Shown: piece after piece, positions 1 through 7,906 of the stretch
Position numbering within the stretch: the first letter of the stretch is position 1
Layout of the letters: each line of letters starts with the position of its first letter
Assembly (NCBI GenBank): GCA_020628645.1
Contig: JAHDES010000058.1
Span: forward strand, 1 to 39,210
DNA: 39,210 nucleotides
Source of the DNA: Saprospiraceae bacterium
Lineage (GTDB): Bacteria > Bacteroidota > Bacteroidia > Chitinophagales > Saprospiraceae
Reading direction: 5' to 3'
Translations under genes and position numbers: made by a program
Notes under the pieces: model-generated
Databases searched by the model: none
Told to the model about the DNA's origin: nothing
Seen by the model: only the letters and a program-made list of their open reading frames with translations

Positions 1-102
1 AAATACGACAAAAACATGATCGATCAATTAATTTGTGTACCCTTTTGAAAAAATAGATAGCAAAAACAATAAATATTAAAATTCATCTTAATCTAAAATT
101 TT

Positions 103-1110
103 TCAGCTTAGTTCAAGAATCAATTCATCAATCATTAAATTTAAAAAAGAAGACCCACCTTCAAATTTTTCATCTGGTATCATCCTTTTAAAATAAATTA
201 ATGCTTTCACATAGATATTACTATTAAATTCTTTATGCACAAATTTTTTTGCATGGCATAACATTGTAAGATCATCAACCACGAAAGATCCATGCATTAA
301 ATCTAACAAATAACAAAAACTATCACTAAATTCGATAGATAAAACTTTAGAATCCAATTTAACCTTTTTCACTATTTCTTTTGATATTGCAGTTTCATTT
401 TTCTTTAACCAATCAGCTAAAGGTTTATATCTTAGTGGAAGTAACTCTTTCTCTACTTCTTTTATCATTTCTTCTAGTTCTTTTTGAATTATCTTTAAAT
501 TCTTAATAGTCAAAGAATCTCCGATTTTTTCATCTAAAAAAGATGATCCTAATACTTTGTTACCCTTTAATATTATTGGTAAATCATTATTAAAAAATTT
601 TCTAAGTTCATGTTTAGTCCAATTAAAAGATTGGTTAATTGTTAATTTATCACGAAATAAAAATTTATAGAACCGATGAGTAAACTCAATAGCTAAGTTA
701 TCACTAATATTATCTGTAGTACCAATAATATAATCCAATTTTTTTGACAAGGAATATATCTGACTCTCTGCGTGGCATGCATTCAATATGATACATTTGA
801 TACAATTATTTGTCTCTTTTTGTAAAAAATCAATCTCATACTTAAAGTCTTCCACAGAAATAGGATTTGACTTTCCATTTTCATTAAAAATCATTTCTCC
901 ATTTTCACTTCCATGTCCAGAAAAATGAATTATAGAAGGTCTATAATTTATAACATAAGTTTTAAGTTGATTAAAAGCGATATCTGGTAATAATTCTATT
1001 CTGTATCCACTTGCAGGATGTAAATTCTCCCTCATTAACCTAAATTCCTTTGCAATATTAAGTTGTTTCTCTTCTTTGGGACTCGCAGTTACCACAAGTA
1101 TAGTCTCCAT
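103..1110 (-). CDS. CHAT-domain caspase-like cysteine peptidase, orphan
   Basis: Protein of 335 residues with no signal peptide, so probably cytoplasmic. The first 190 residues read as a CHAT (caspase HetF-associated with TPRs) domain: the catalytic His sits in HFSGHG (H66) and the catalytic Cys in LNACHA (C112), followed by the family's usual IGTTDNISDNLA stretch and an FYKFLF helix. Residues 200-335 are a helical, Lys/Glu-rich region that begins as a coiled coil (about 202-225) and that I cannot assign; in related conflict systems such tails are often effector-associated or recruitment domains, which is inference here. The base composition is visibly more AT-rich than the neighbouring gene (one 60-base line at 541 is only 20% GC), suggesting transfer. 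It lies 95 bp downstream of the OmpA-family gene on the same strand, with no obvious partner gene in view; partners could lie beyond the left edge. Both catalytic residues are intact. Confidence 0.85.
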   Translation of the reverse strand: METILVVTASPKEEKQLNIAKEFRLMRENLHPASGYRIELLPDIAFNQLKTYVINYRPSIIHFSGHGSENGEMIFNENGKSNPISVEDFKYEIDFLQKETNNCIKCIILNACHAESQIYSLSKKLDYIIGTTDNISDNLAIEFTHRFYKFLFRDKLTINQSFNWTKHELRKFFNNDLPIILKGNKVLGSSFLDEKIGDSLTIKNLKIIQKELEEMIKEVEKELLPLRYKPLADWLKKNETAISKEIVKKVKLDSKVLSIEFSDSFCYLLDLMHGSFVVDDLTMLCHAKKFVHKEFNSNIYVKALIYFKRMIPDEKFEGGSSFLNLMIDELILELS

Positions 1111-1205
1111 ATTTTAAATAGTTTTAATCAAAAAGAAGGTGTCTTTCTCACCATTAGATGTATGTTTCGGTGGTGAATGAAGAGATAAAGCAATTTCTAG
1201 ACTTT

Positions 1206-4200
1206 CTATAAGATTTCCAAAATTTTCAATTCTACGCGTTGATTTTTCTTTCTTCCTGCACGAGTATCATTGGTGGCGATGGGATTGGTCTTGCCGTAAC
1301 CGCGATTTTGGATGCGATTTTCAGGTATACCTTTGTCAATAAAATATTGGCGTACTACGCTGGAGCGATCGGTCGATAATTCATGGGCAAATTCATGGCT
1401 ACACCAGCCGTTGGTATGTCCACCTACTTCTACTACGAGATTGCTATTATCTTTTAAGAAACCTAAGACTCTCTGCAATTCTGTTTCCGATTCTGTTTTA
1501 AGAGAAGATTCATTGGCATCAAAAAAGATATTATTCATAGGAATAATTTGTCCTACTTTGATTGGGATGAGTAGGATTTCTTTTTCGACTTCTTGATATT
1601 CGGGTTCGATTGGATTTTCTTGTGTTTGTGTAGTAGTAACTGTTGTATTATTTTCTTTTTCCGCTTGTGCTTGCGCTTTCATTTTTTGCTGAATTTCCAT
1701 ACGCAATTCTTTTTCTAATTCTCGGCGAACGGCGTATTCCATTTCACGACGTAAATCTTCTTTGACTTCTTCTTTGAGTTCACGTTTTAAATCTTTTTCC
1801 ACTTGATCTTCAAGGTGATTCCGTAAATCTTCCTCAATTTCATCTTCCAATTCATAGCGTAAATCTTCTTCTACTTGAGCCGTATAATCTTTTTTCAAAT
1901 CACGCTTTACTTCTTCCTCTAGTTCTTTCAGCAAGCGTTTACGAACATCTGCCTCTACGGTTGGACTAAGTTGTTGCCGTAATTCAGCATCCAGATCTTT
2001 TTCCAGTTCACGGCGCACTTCGGTATACAATTGATCTTGGAGTTCTTCTTTTACTTTGGGGGTTAATTCATTGGCTAAATCTATACGGACTTGATCTTGA
2101 TAAGCGTCAAAATCAAATTCATCTTCTGAAGGAACAGGCATTTTGTCCTCTTTGGGTGGTGCTTCTACTACTCGCTCTTCTTCTTTTTCATAATGTTTGT
2201 TAAACTTACGTTTCATTGCAGCCAATTCATCGTCTTCTTCTTTTGGAATTGAACGATTTGATCTTGTAGATGAAGGTGTCCTTTTTTTATTGTAATGTTG
2301 ATTAAATTTTCGTTTTAAACGCTCTAATTCAGGATCATCAGAGGTAGCCACATCTGTTTGTCGAGAAGAAGTAGAATTGGACGGTTTATCTTTTGAGATG
2401 GAATTGAATTTATTTTTGAGATAGGCTAATTCAGAATCATCTTGCTGAGGCTTTTGTTCATAAGAAGTAGGCGTATTTCTTTTTCGTTTCCGTTCTTTAT
2501 CTAAAGATGCCATTTCATCTTTTACGCGATTCAATTTTAGTTGTAGTCGATCTATACTTGCAGAATTTGTGGTTCGTTTGGGTTTAGCTCCATCTCCATC
2601 CAATTCTTTAAGGGCTTTTTTACTCAATTCCATATTTTCGCTCACCGAAAAATACCCTTGTTTCTCTGCTACTAAACCGACATCTTCTCCATAAGGTAAT
2701 ACTAATTGATATTCATCCTCTTCTCCTTTCAATGCTTTATCTTTTGAATCATCAAAATCTTGCAATTTGAGTTTCCCTTTTACGGCTCGACCTGTTTCTG
2801 CATCTATAATTTTTGCAGTAAGCAAAGTAACGGGCTCTGGTTGCAATTCTTCAGGCAATGGAATTCGAAACAAATCGGAATCTTGCATACTTCCAGCAGA
2901 GAAATAAGCATAATCTCCAGATGCGGGTATGGTATAATTGAATTCATTCAAATCGGAATTGATCTGTCTACCCAAATTTTTAGGTTCTGACCAACGCGTC
3001 CAAGAATCATCCAAACGTCGACTCATAAACATATCATAGCCTCCATGATTGGGATGTCCATTACTCGAAAAATAAATGGTTTTTCCATCAGCCGCTAAGA
3101 AAATACTATTTTCAGACCCCACAGAATTAATCGTTTTTCCCATGTTTTTAGGTTCCGACCAGCGATTGCCGCCTCGTTTAAAAGAGACATAAAAATCACG
3201 TTGTCCATAGCCTTCTCTTCGTTGAACCGACATTAGAAGAATATCTCCATCTATATTGACATAATAACTTACATATTTACTATCGTTATAATGATTTTCT
3301 ATTTGTAGGGGATTGGGTTTTGACCAAAATCGTCCTTTCTTTTCTGCTGTTGAAACGCCTTCTTTTCGTTTATTGTAATCATTCGCTAAAAAGAGGACAT
3401 CTCCCACTGTATTCGTAGCGACCACAAAATTATGATCTTCATCATTTAAAGGAGCAGCAATATTAATCGCTTTACTCCAAGTATTATTTTTTTTGTAAGC
3501 GACCCAAATATCATCATTGTTTTCTTTACCAATGTTTTGAGGATGTTGTTTTCGAGTAAAAAATAGGGTTTTCCCATCGGGAGAGATTATAGGTAAACGC
3601 TCAGGATAACCCGAATTAATATTCACGCCTAAATTTTCAGCCTTTCCAATAGAAGAAGCATATTTCACCTCATTGATTTTAACTTTAATAGGGGTTCGAC
3701 TATCCGAAATGGCGATGGCATCAATTTGATTGCTCCCATCAACTGCCTTTGTTGCTAATTCAATTTTTAATTCTGCTACGTAATAATCTGTTTTAGGAAA
3801 GGTATGTTGAAATAAGCGTGGCCCAGATAAGATTCCTTTGGGTGATTTATTTTCGTAAATTTTATGTTTTTTTCCTCCATCTGTAATTGCCCAAATTCGA
3901 CTAATTGCTCCTGCATTTAAGCTTTCTGCTACTGCCACTTGTTGAATGCGCATGGGGTCATCAAAGCCTACGTGGATGTATTCTCCTAGATTGGAACTCT
4001 CTGATTTGGGCACCCATGCCATGTAATTATGGGTATTGTGATAAAAGGCATTGGGAACACCTAAAGCTTGAATCGCAGCATAATCTTCTTCTGCATATTG
4101 ACTGGAGAAAGCAACCAATTCAGAGGCCCATTGAATGCGTTGCGCTTGTGTTCCTTTTGAGAAAAGAAATGTTATTCCTATTGTGCAGAGTAGTAGTAGT

Positions 4201-4208
4201 CTATTCAT
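1206..4208 (-). CDS. OmpA-family envelope protein with beta-propeller and long charged helix
   Basis: A signal peptide (MNRLLLLCTIGITFLFSKG...AQ) starts at the ATG at 4208; a TTG five codons upstream is also in frame but the ATG gives the better signal peptide. Domains: a galactose-binding/discoidin-like region (about 25-170), a PD40/WD40-like beta-propeller (205-455, blades such as SPDGKTLFFTR and AADGKTIYFSSNGHP), a carboxypeptidase-regulatory-like beta domain (460-540), a low-complexity segment with three copies of a DDxELxxLKxKFN motif (590-680), twelve 12-residue helical repeats (706-849), and a C-terminal OmpA domain (880-1000) with the peptidoglycan-binding signature around LSTDR and GRKKNQRVE. 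The propeller-plus-OmpA order recalls the T9SS component PorE, but PorE has TPRs and lacks the long helix, so I do not call it that. Likely an outer-membrane-associated protein gripping peptidoglycan. It has its own promoter (4264-4282) directly after the terminator of the upstream gene. Confidence 0.85.
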   Translation of the reverse strand: MNRLLLLCTIGITFLFSKGTQAQRIQWASELVAFSSQYAEEDYAAIQALGVPNAFYHNTHNYMAWVPKSESSNLGEYIHVGFDDPMRIQQVAVAESLNAGAISRIWAITDGGKKHKIYENKSPKGILSGPRLFQHTFPKTDYYVAELKIELATKAVDGSNQIDAIAISDSRTPIKVKINEVKYASSIGKAENLGVNINSGYPERLPIISPDGKTLFFTRKQHPQNIGKENNDDIWVAYKKNNTWSKAINIAAPLNDEDHNFVVATNTVGDVLFLANDYNKRKEGVSTAEKKGRFWSKPNPLQIENHYNDSKYVSYYVNIDGDILLMSVQRREGYGQRDFYVSFKRGGNRWSEPKNMGKTINSVGSENSIFLAADGKTIYFSSNGHPNHGGYDMFMSRRLDDSWTRWSEPKNLGRQINSDLNEFNYTIPASGDYAYFSAGSMQDSDLFRIPLPEELQPEPVTLLTAKIIDAETGRAVKGKLKLQDFDDSKDKALKGEEDEYQLVLPYGEDVGLVAEKQGYFSVSENMELSKKALKELDGDGAKPKRTTNSASIDRLQLKLNRVKDEMASLDKERKRKRNTPTSYEQKPQQDDSELAYLKNKFNSISKDKPSNSTSSRQTDVATSDDPELERLKRKFNQHYNKKRTPSSTRSNRSIPKEEDDELAAMKRKFNKHYEKEEERVVEAPPKEDKMPVPSEDEFDFDAYQDQVRIDLANELTPKVKEELQDQLYTEVRRELEKDLDAELRQQLSPTVEADVRKRLLKELEEEVKRDLKKDYTAQVEEDLRYELEDEIEEDLRNHLEDQVEKDLKRELKEEVKEDLRREMEYAVRRELEKELRMEIQQKMKAQAQAEKENNTTVTTTQTQENPIEPEYQEVEKEILLIPIKVGQIIPMNNIFFDANESSLKTESETELQRVLGFLKDNSNLVVEVGGHTNGWCSHEFAHELSTDRSSVVRQYFIDKGIPENRIQNRGYGKTNPIATNDTRAGRKKNQRVELKILEIL
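1662..2093 (-). repeat. Twelve tandem 12-residue coding repeats (36-bp period)
   Basis: Inside the OmpA-family gene, twelve consecutive units of exactly 12 residues can be laid under one another without gaps. A typical unit is QVEKDLKRELKE: hydrophobic residues at positions 2, 6 and 10, and alternating acidic and basic residues elsewhere. The first unit starts at the Gln codon ending at 2093 and the last ends at the Ala codon at 1662. Copies differ from one another in DNA, so the array is old and selected at the protein level. Confidence 0.85.
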
Positions 4209-4263
4209 TAGAAGGCTATCCAAATAATTGATGATGTGTGTTTGGGAAAGTTCAGTTATAAAA

Positions 4264-4282
4264 GTACAAAAATGTTACCGAA
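4264..4282 (-). promoter_or_regulatory. Probable promoter of the OmpA-family gene, with TTCGGTAACATTTTTG
   Basis: Read on the minus strand, TTCGGTAACATTTTTG ends in CATTTTTG, one base from the Bacteroidota -7 box TAnnTTTG, with a TTTG 20 bases upstream as the -33 box. It lies about 55 bp before the ATG at 4208. The same 16 bases occur before the prc-type gene (10083-10101). The -33 TTTG is shared with the T-rich tail of the preceding terminator. Confidence 0.5.
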
Positions 4283-4296
4283 AATCTAAAACTACA

Positions 4297-4333
4297 AAAG
4301 GCACAAAAGAATGATGAATCCCCTTGTGCCTTT
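4297..4333 (-). terminator. Terminator of the DUF4836-like gene
   Basis: A perfect 10-bp stem (AAAGGCACAA against TTGTGCCTTT) with a 17-base loop, followed on the minus strand by the T-rich run TTTTGTAGTTTT. It starts 36 bp past the stop codon at 4369. Confidence 0.65.
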
Positions 4334-4368
4334 CTAGTTTCTTTATTTAAAAACTTTAAAAGTAAAAT

Positions 4369-6126
4369 TTACATCGAACGTCCTCCCATTTGAGAGATAT
4401 AAATATCATTGATAAAATTAAAAAACTGCTCGAGGGAATTTTGATTTTTATTCACCATATTAAAGGAAAGATTTCCTGTGGCTGTATTGTTGATAATTTG
4501 TCTTGAATTCGTGGCGATAATCGAATCAAATGTATTTTTAGAGGCATTCATAATTTGTGTGCCTGTAAAATCCATTGGTAAACCTAAAGTAGAAACAACA
4601 TCTAGGGTTTTATTAATATCCCAAACAAAAGCAGAAGCATTATTTTGTAAGAGATTGAGATAAGATTTATCAATACGATTTTTTCGTTTAAAGCCTTTTT
4701 TCAAACGTTTACGCACTAAGTCATTATTATTGGTCATTACCATAGCACCATTTTCCATACCTAAATGAACATCGAAGGGCATATCAGGAACTGCCATTGA
4801 ATAATATTTGCCTTTTTTCTGTATGGCACCCATTTGTTCACCCAATTCAAAAAATTTTTCCCAAGCTGGTTCATTTTTAGTAGACATTAACATCGTGAAT
4901 TCAGGTAATTGTTGAGTCACCATTTCTTTTTTCTCAATGGGGTTAAAATCATCGTCATAATCGTAGGTGATCATTTCTTTTTGGAATTCTTGAAGTCCGT
5001 TGAAGGTCATCACCATATCTCCTTGCCAAAGGTCATACATTTCTTGTTCGGTCATACTAATTCCTAGCATTTGTTCCATCATCATACTTACGCTATCCAT
5101 CATATTTCCACCTACTAAATCTGGCGGTAGCATATCTTGAAATGCTTTAACTGTATTTTCTACATTATAATTAAAGCTAATCATCCCCATCAAGTCTGTT
5201 CCATTGATGTAACGCAAAAGCTTAGGATTAAACGTACTTTCATACATGCCTTTGGTCATATTTGCCATTTCATCTGACATAAATGAATTCACATTCATAT
5301 CAATAGCGCCACTATTAAAATTCATCGCCATAGTCATATAACTATCCGTATACATTGAGTCCATCATACTATTTAAGCCTTCTAAACCTGGTATTGGCAT
5401 GGGGGTATCATTCAAACCCATTCGCTGAATGTAGCCATAATCCATCCAAAGATCCATATCACTTTTTCCATTACTTTTGGCGTATTTTACATTATTTTTA
5501 ATGGAAGGCTTGGCTTTTGAGATAAGTTGTGCGGCAAAGTTTTGAACACCTTCTTTTTGAAGTTTTTCTTGAGCTTCAAATTCTTCTTCGGTATACTCTT
5601 CAAATTCGTATTCTACATCGCCACTTGTCATAATGACAACATCCTTATTCCAAACAATATTTCCAAGAGAACTCAAATTTGCTTCAAGAAAGTCTCCTTT
5701 CTTCTCCACAGCTGTTTCACCTTCTGTAAGGGTATTTTTTAAGAAATAGGTAAATTTCTTCTCTTGATCTAATTTAAAAATGTAGGAAAAGAACGAGCCT
5801 TCTTTACTCATGTCCATCACAAAATAGGATTCGTGCATTAAATCCATGCCATATTTTGATGGATTGCGCAGGGCTTCATACAATTTATCGGAATCTTCTG
5901 GATTGGAAGCCATCGTCATTTGTTGAAGAAAAGTATCAAAGAAATCCATTTTCATTAAGGTTTCTAAATCAACTTTTTTATCTAAGGATTTAGGATTCAT
6001 CCGAAAAACAACGGTAGCACCATCAGGTACGTAATCAATGGGATTTTGGGCTTGAAGGCTAAAGGTTAGAATTAAACCGAAGCAACAACTAAATACTTTT
6101 TTGAAAGTGGTAATTTTAAATATCAT
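4369..6126 (-). CDS. Secreted DUF4836-like protein of unknown function
   Basis: Protein of 585 residues with a signal peptide ending in LQAQ (about residue 26); no lipobox Cys follows, although two Cys lie inside the hydrophobic core. The mature N-terminus (IDYVPDGATVVFRMNPKSL) and the following KYGMDLMHESYFVMD stretch resemble the Bacteroidota DUF4836 family, whose members begin with a similar 'is this value allowed' beta region and a GxD turn. The function of that family is not established. The middle is unusually rich in Met and acidic residues. It stands alone as a transcription unit: a 474-bp gap containing a repeat lies upstream, and a terminator follows the stop. Family assignment rests on remembered sequence features only. 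Confidence 0.75.
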   Translation of the reverse strand: MIFKITTFKKVFSCCFGLILTFSLQAQNPIDYVPDGATVVFRMNPKSLDKKVDLETLMKMDFFDTFLQQMTMASNPEDSDKLYEALRNPSKYGMDLMHESYFVMDMSKEGSFFSYIFKLDQEKKFTYFLKNTLTEGETAVEKKGDFLEANLSSLGNIVWNKDVVIMTSGDVEYEFEEYTEEEFEAQEKLQKEGVQNFAAQLISKAKPSIKNNVKYAKSNGKSDMDLWMDYGYIQRMGLNDTPMPIPGLEGLNSMMDSMYTDSYMTMAMNFNSGAIDMNVNSFMSDEMANMTKGMYESTFNPKLLRYINGTDLMGMISFNYNVENTVKAFQDMLPPDLVGGNMMDSVSMMMEQMLGISMTEQEMYDLWQGDMVMTFNGLQEFQKEMITYDYDDDFNPIEKKEMVTQQLPEFTMLMSTKNEPAWEKFFELGEQMGAIQKKGKYYSMAVPDMPFDVHLGMENGAMVMTNNNDLVRKRLKKGFKRKNRIDKSYLNLLQNNASAFVWDINKTLDVVSTLGLPMDFTGTQIMNASKNTFDSIIATNSRQIINNTATGNLSFNMVNKNQNSLEQFFNFINDIYISQMGGRSM

Positions 6127-6600
6127 TTGGTACTAATTTTTTAGTTCGTTTAAAGTAGTTTATATATTAGGAATGATTCAAGAATAAATTTACATTCTTC
6201 TACTTGTTCTTTTTTCTTTCTACTACCTTGAAAAGCCTCACCATAGCTGGGTTATGTCTACGTTTTTCGCCTTGTATAAAGTAAAAAATAACTATGCATA
6301 AAAACGCAATTTATTTTTGTACCATTCCTTAGATTAAAAGAAAAGTAATTTCCACCATTATAAAAACAGTATATAAAGAAAAATAATTCCCTTTGAAAAG
6401 ACTATTTTTTTAGATGAAGGAAAATAATTTTCGTTCTTAGACAAATTGTGTGGAACAAAAAATGTGAAGACTCGATAAATCTATGATTTTAAGAGACAAG
6501 CGTTTTGAAGCCCGCCTGCCAGCCATTGAATATTTTGTAGCGGGCAGGTTTCATTGTAATCACAATTTTCATCTAAGAACCATAATTTTAAGATACAAGT
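6127..6600. other. Intergenic region of 474 bp with a repeat element and hairpins
   Basis: No convincing gene. It contains the 148-bp element at 6433-6580 and, just left of it, an imperfect inverted repeat (GAAAAATAATTCCCTT near 6378 against AAGGAAAATAATTTTC near 6418). The promoter of the DUF4836-like gene should lie in 6127-6250, but I see no good TAnnTTTG match there. Confidence 0.6.
6433..6580. repeat. 148-bp non-coding element with inverted ends, copy 1
   Basis: The left end GTTCTTAGACAAATTGTG and the right end CACAATTTTCATCTAAGAAC are inverted repeats of each other with a 2-base length difference. The centre contains a GC-rich hairpin (GCCCGC near 6510 against GCGGGC near 6540) that stands out from the AT-rich surroundings. 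The left 31 bases recur at 39158 with only four differences. The structure fits a MITE or other small mobile repeat; no coding sequence is present. Confidence 0.6.
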
Positions 6601-7263
6601 TTAAAAGCTGACTGTATTTTCAATCTTCGTTTCGCCTTTCATAATTTCTGCAAAAGTAGTCATCATCATTAAGGCTTTTTTTGTAGGTGATAGGCGTGCT
6701 TTACGATTAGAATATTGTTTTACGGGTTGTTTAAACCGATAGATACTGACCAAATTGGTATTTTCCAAGATGAAACGCTGCATTGTGGGTAAGCGATCAT
6801 ATAAGGTATAATCAATCGGATAATCAAATAATCGTTTAAATTCTTTTCCGTCATACCTAAAATTATCCTTAATCATCATCTTAGGAAGAGGCTGATTGGA
6901 TAATTCTTTGGCAACTGTGCCCATCATTGAATTAAGGACTTCAATATCCTTGAAATCGCCACTAAATTTAAACACAAAATCTTCAAAATTAGAGTTGGAC
7001 TGCACATTCGATAAGCCCTCTACTTTTTGGAGTGCATTTACTAATTTTTCTATTTCTGCTTCCATTTCTGATTGAGTGGGCAATTGATTTCCTTCATAAC
7101 TGCCTTGATCCATATACGACTTGAGGTTGTCTTTACTAGCACTTAAATTGACCGTGACGACCCCACTTCCTGAGCCATCCGCATTGAGATTGACTTCTTC
7201 CATGATTTCGATACAACTGGTAAAAGAAAGGCTGAGTAGGAGGAAAAAAAGAATTTGCTTCAT
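6601..7263 (-). CDS. Lipoprotein of unknown function
   Basis: Protein of 220 residues with a lipoprotein signal (hydrophobic run then LSFTSC, lipid-accepting Cys17). The mature part starts EIMEEVNLNADGSGSGVVTVNLSASKD, a pattern common in Bacteroidota lipoproteins whose following region is a beta-rich domain of unknown role. No catalytic motif is visible. The gene lies 68 bp downstream of the two-helix membrane protein gene on the same strand and may be co-transcribed with it. The repeat element ends about 20 bp past its stop codon. Confidence 0.7.
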   Translation of the reverse strand: MKQILFFLLLSLSFTSCIEIMEEVNLNADGSGSGVVTVNLSASKDNLKSYMDQGSYEGNQLPTQSEMEAEIEKLVNALQKVEGLSNVQSNSNFEDFVFKFSGDFKDIEVLNSMMGTVAKELSNQPLPKMMIKDNFRYDGKEFKRLFDYPIDYTLYDRLPTMQRFILENTNLVSIYRFKQPVKQYSNRKARLSPTKKALMMMTTFAEIMKGETKIENTVSF

Positions 7264-7331
7264 GGGTTGTAATTTATTTTAAGACGTCTGTTTGTTCCTA
7301 AAGAATAACGTTTTCCATTTGGCATTTGTTA

Positions 7332-7640
7332 TTAGTAATCATAACGATACCACATTAATATACCGCCAAACAAGGTGATTAATGCAATTAATACACTCGC
7401 CATTTTGATGGAATATTGCATGTGGTTCACAAAGACCTCAATATTCTCGACTTGATCGGGATAACGTGGATAAATCTCATCTTGCATCTTTTTTTGGTTA
7501 AATAAATGCGCCGCACCAAACTCTACTTCATTCTGTACCAACACTTTATAGGAACGAAGTACCCGCACCCGAAAATATACATTTACAAATAACATGGCAA
7601 TAAATAAGCCAATCACTAAGGAAACAAGCAGGTAATACAT
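7332..7640 (-). CDS. Small membrane protein with two transmembrane helices
   Basis: Protein of 102 residues. One hydrophobic helix spans about residues 3-25 and another about 78-97; between them is a soluble, moderately charged loop (VLVQNEVEFGAAHLFNQKKMQDE...). No signal peptide cleavage site is apparent. I do not recognise a family. It precedes the lipoprotein gene by 68 bp on the same strand, so a shared membrane-related role is possible but unproven. Confidence 0.65.
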   Translation of the reverse strand: MYYLLVSLVIGLFIAMLFVNVYFRVRVLRSYKVLVQNEVEFGAAHLFNQKKMQDEIYPRYPDQVENIEVFVNHMQYSIKMASVLIALITLFGGILMWYRYDY

Positions 7641-7690
7641 AAATTAATAGGTGACTTAGGACTTCTTATAAATAAGCGTACAAGAAAATA

Positions 7691-7796
7691 ATACCGAATT
7701 GAAAAAATCCTTTCGTATATAATTTATGATTTTTTCAAATCGGCATTATACGTTTAAGGTGTGATTTACGAAATCACTTATTCAATTGCGTATAAT
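7691..7796. repeat. MITE-like intergenic repeat, copy A (about 105 bp)
   Basis: Begins ATACCGAATTGAA and ends TTCAATTGCGTAT, imperfect inverted ends matching at 11 of 13 bases. Inside are a long stem (CCGAATTGAAAAAATC against GATTTTTTCAAATCGG, 15 of 16 paired) and a perfect smaller palindrome (GTGATTT ACG AAATCAC). A second copy lies at 35576-35680 with over 90% identity by eye. The element is bounded by TA on both sides, as expected if it inserted at a TA target. Confidence 0.75.
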
Positions 7797-7845
7797 AATT
7801 CTTAAAGTACAAACGCAAGTCCAAAAATAGTGTCCTTCTTTGGGA

Positions 7846-7886
7846 TAAAAAAACAAAAGCCGTACAATCTGTAGATTGTACGGCTT
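7846..7886 (-). terminator. Strong terminator of the prc-type protease gene
   Basis: A perfect 13-bp stem (AAGCCGTACAATC against GATTGTACGGCTT) with a 4-base loop, followed on the minus strand by TTTGTTTTTTTAT. It lies 20 bp beyond the stop codon at 7907. This is a textbook intrinsic terminator. Confidence 0.92.
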
Positions 7887-7906
7887 AATCTTTATTTTGA
7901 CTTTGT

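Noticed and set aside
1206-4208. OmpA-family protein as the T9SS component PorE
   Set aside because: It shares a propeller and OmpA domain but lacks the TPR start and has a long helical repeat not known from PorE; no other T9SS core genes are nearby.
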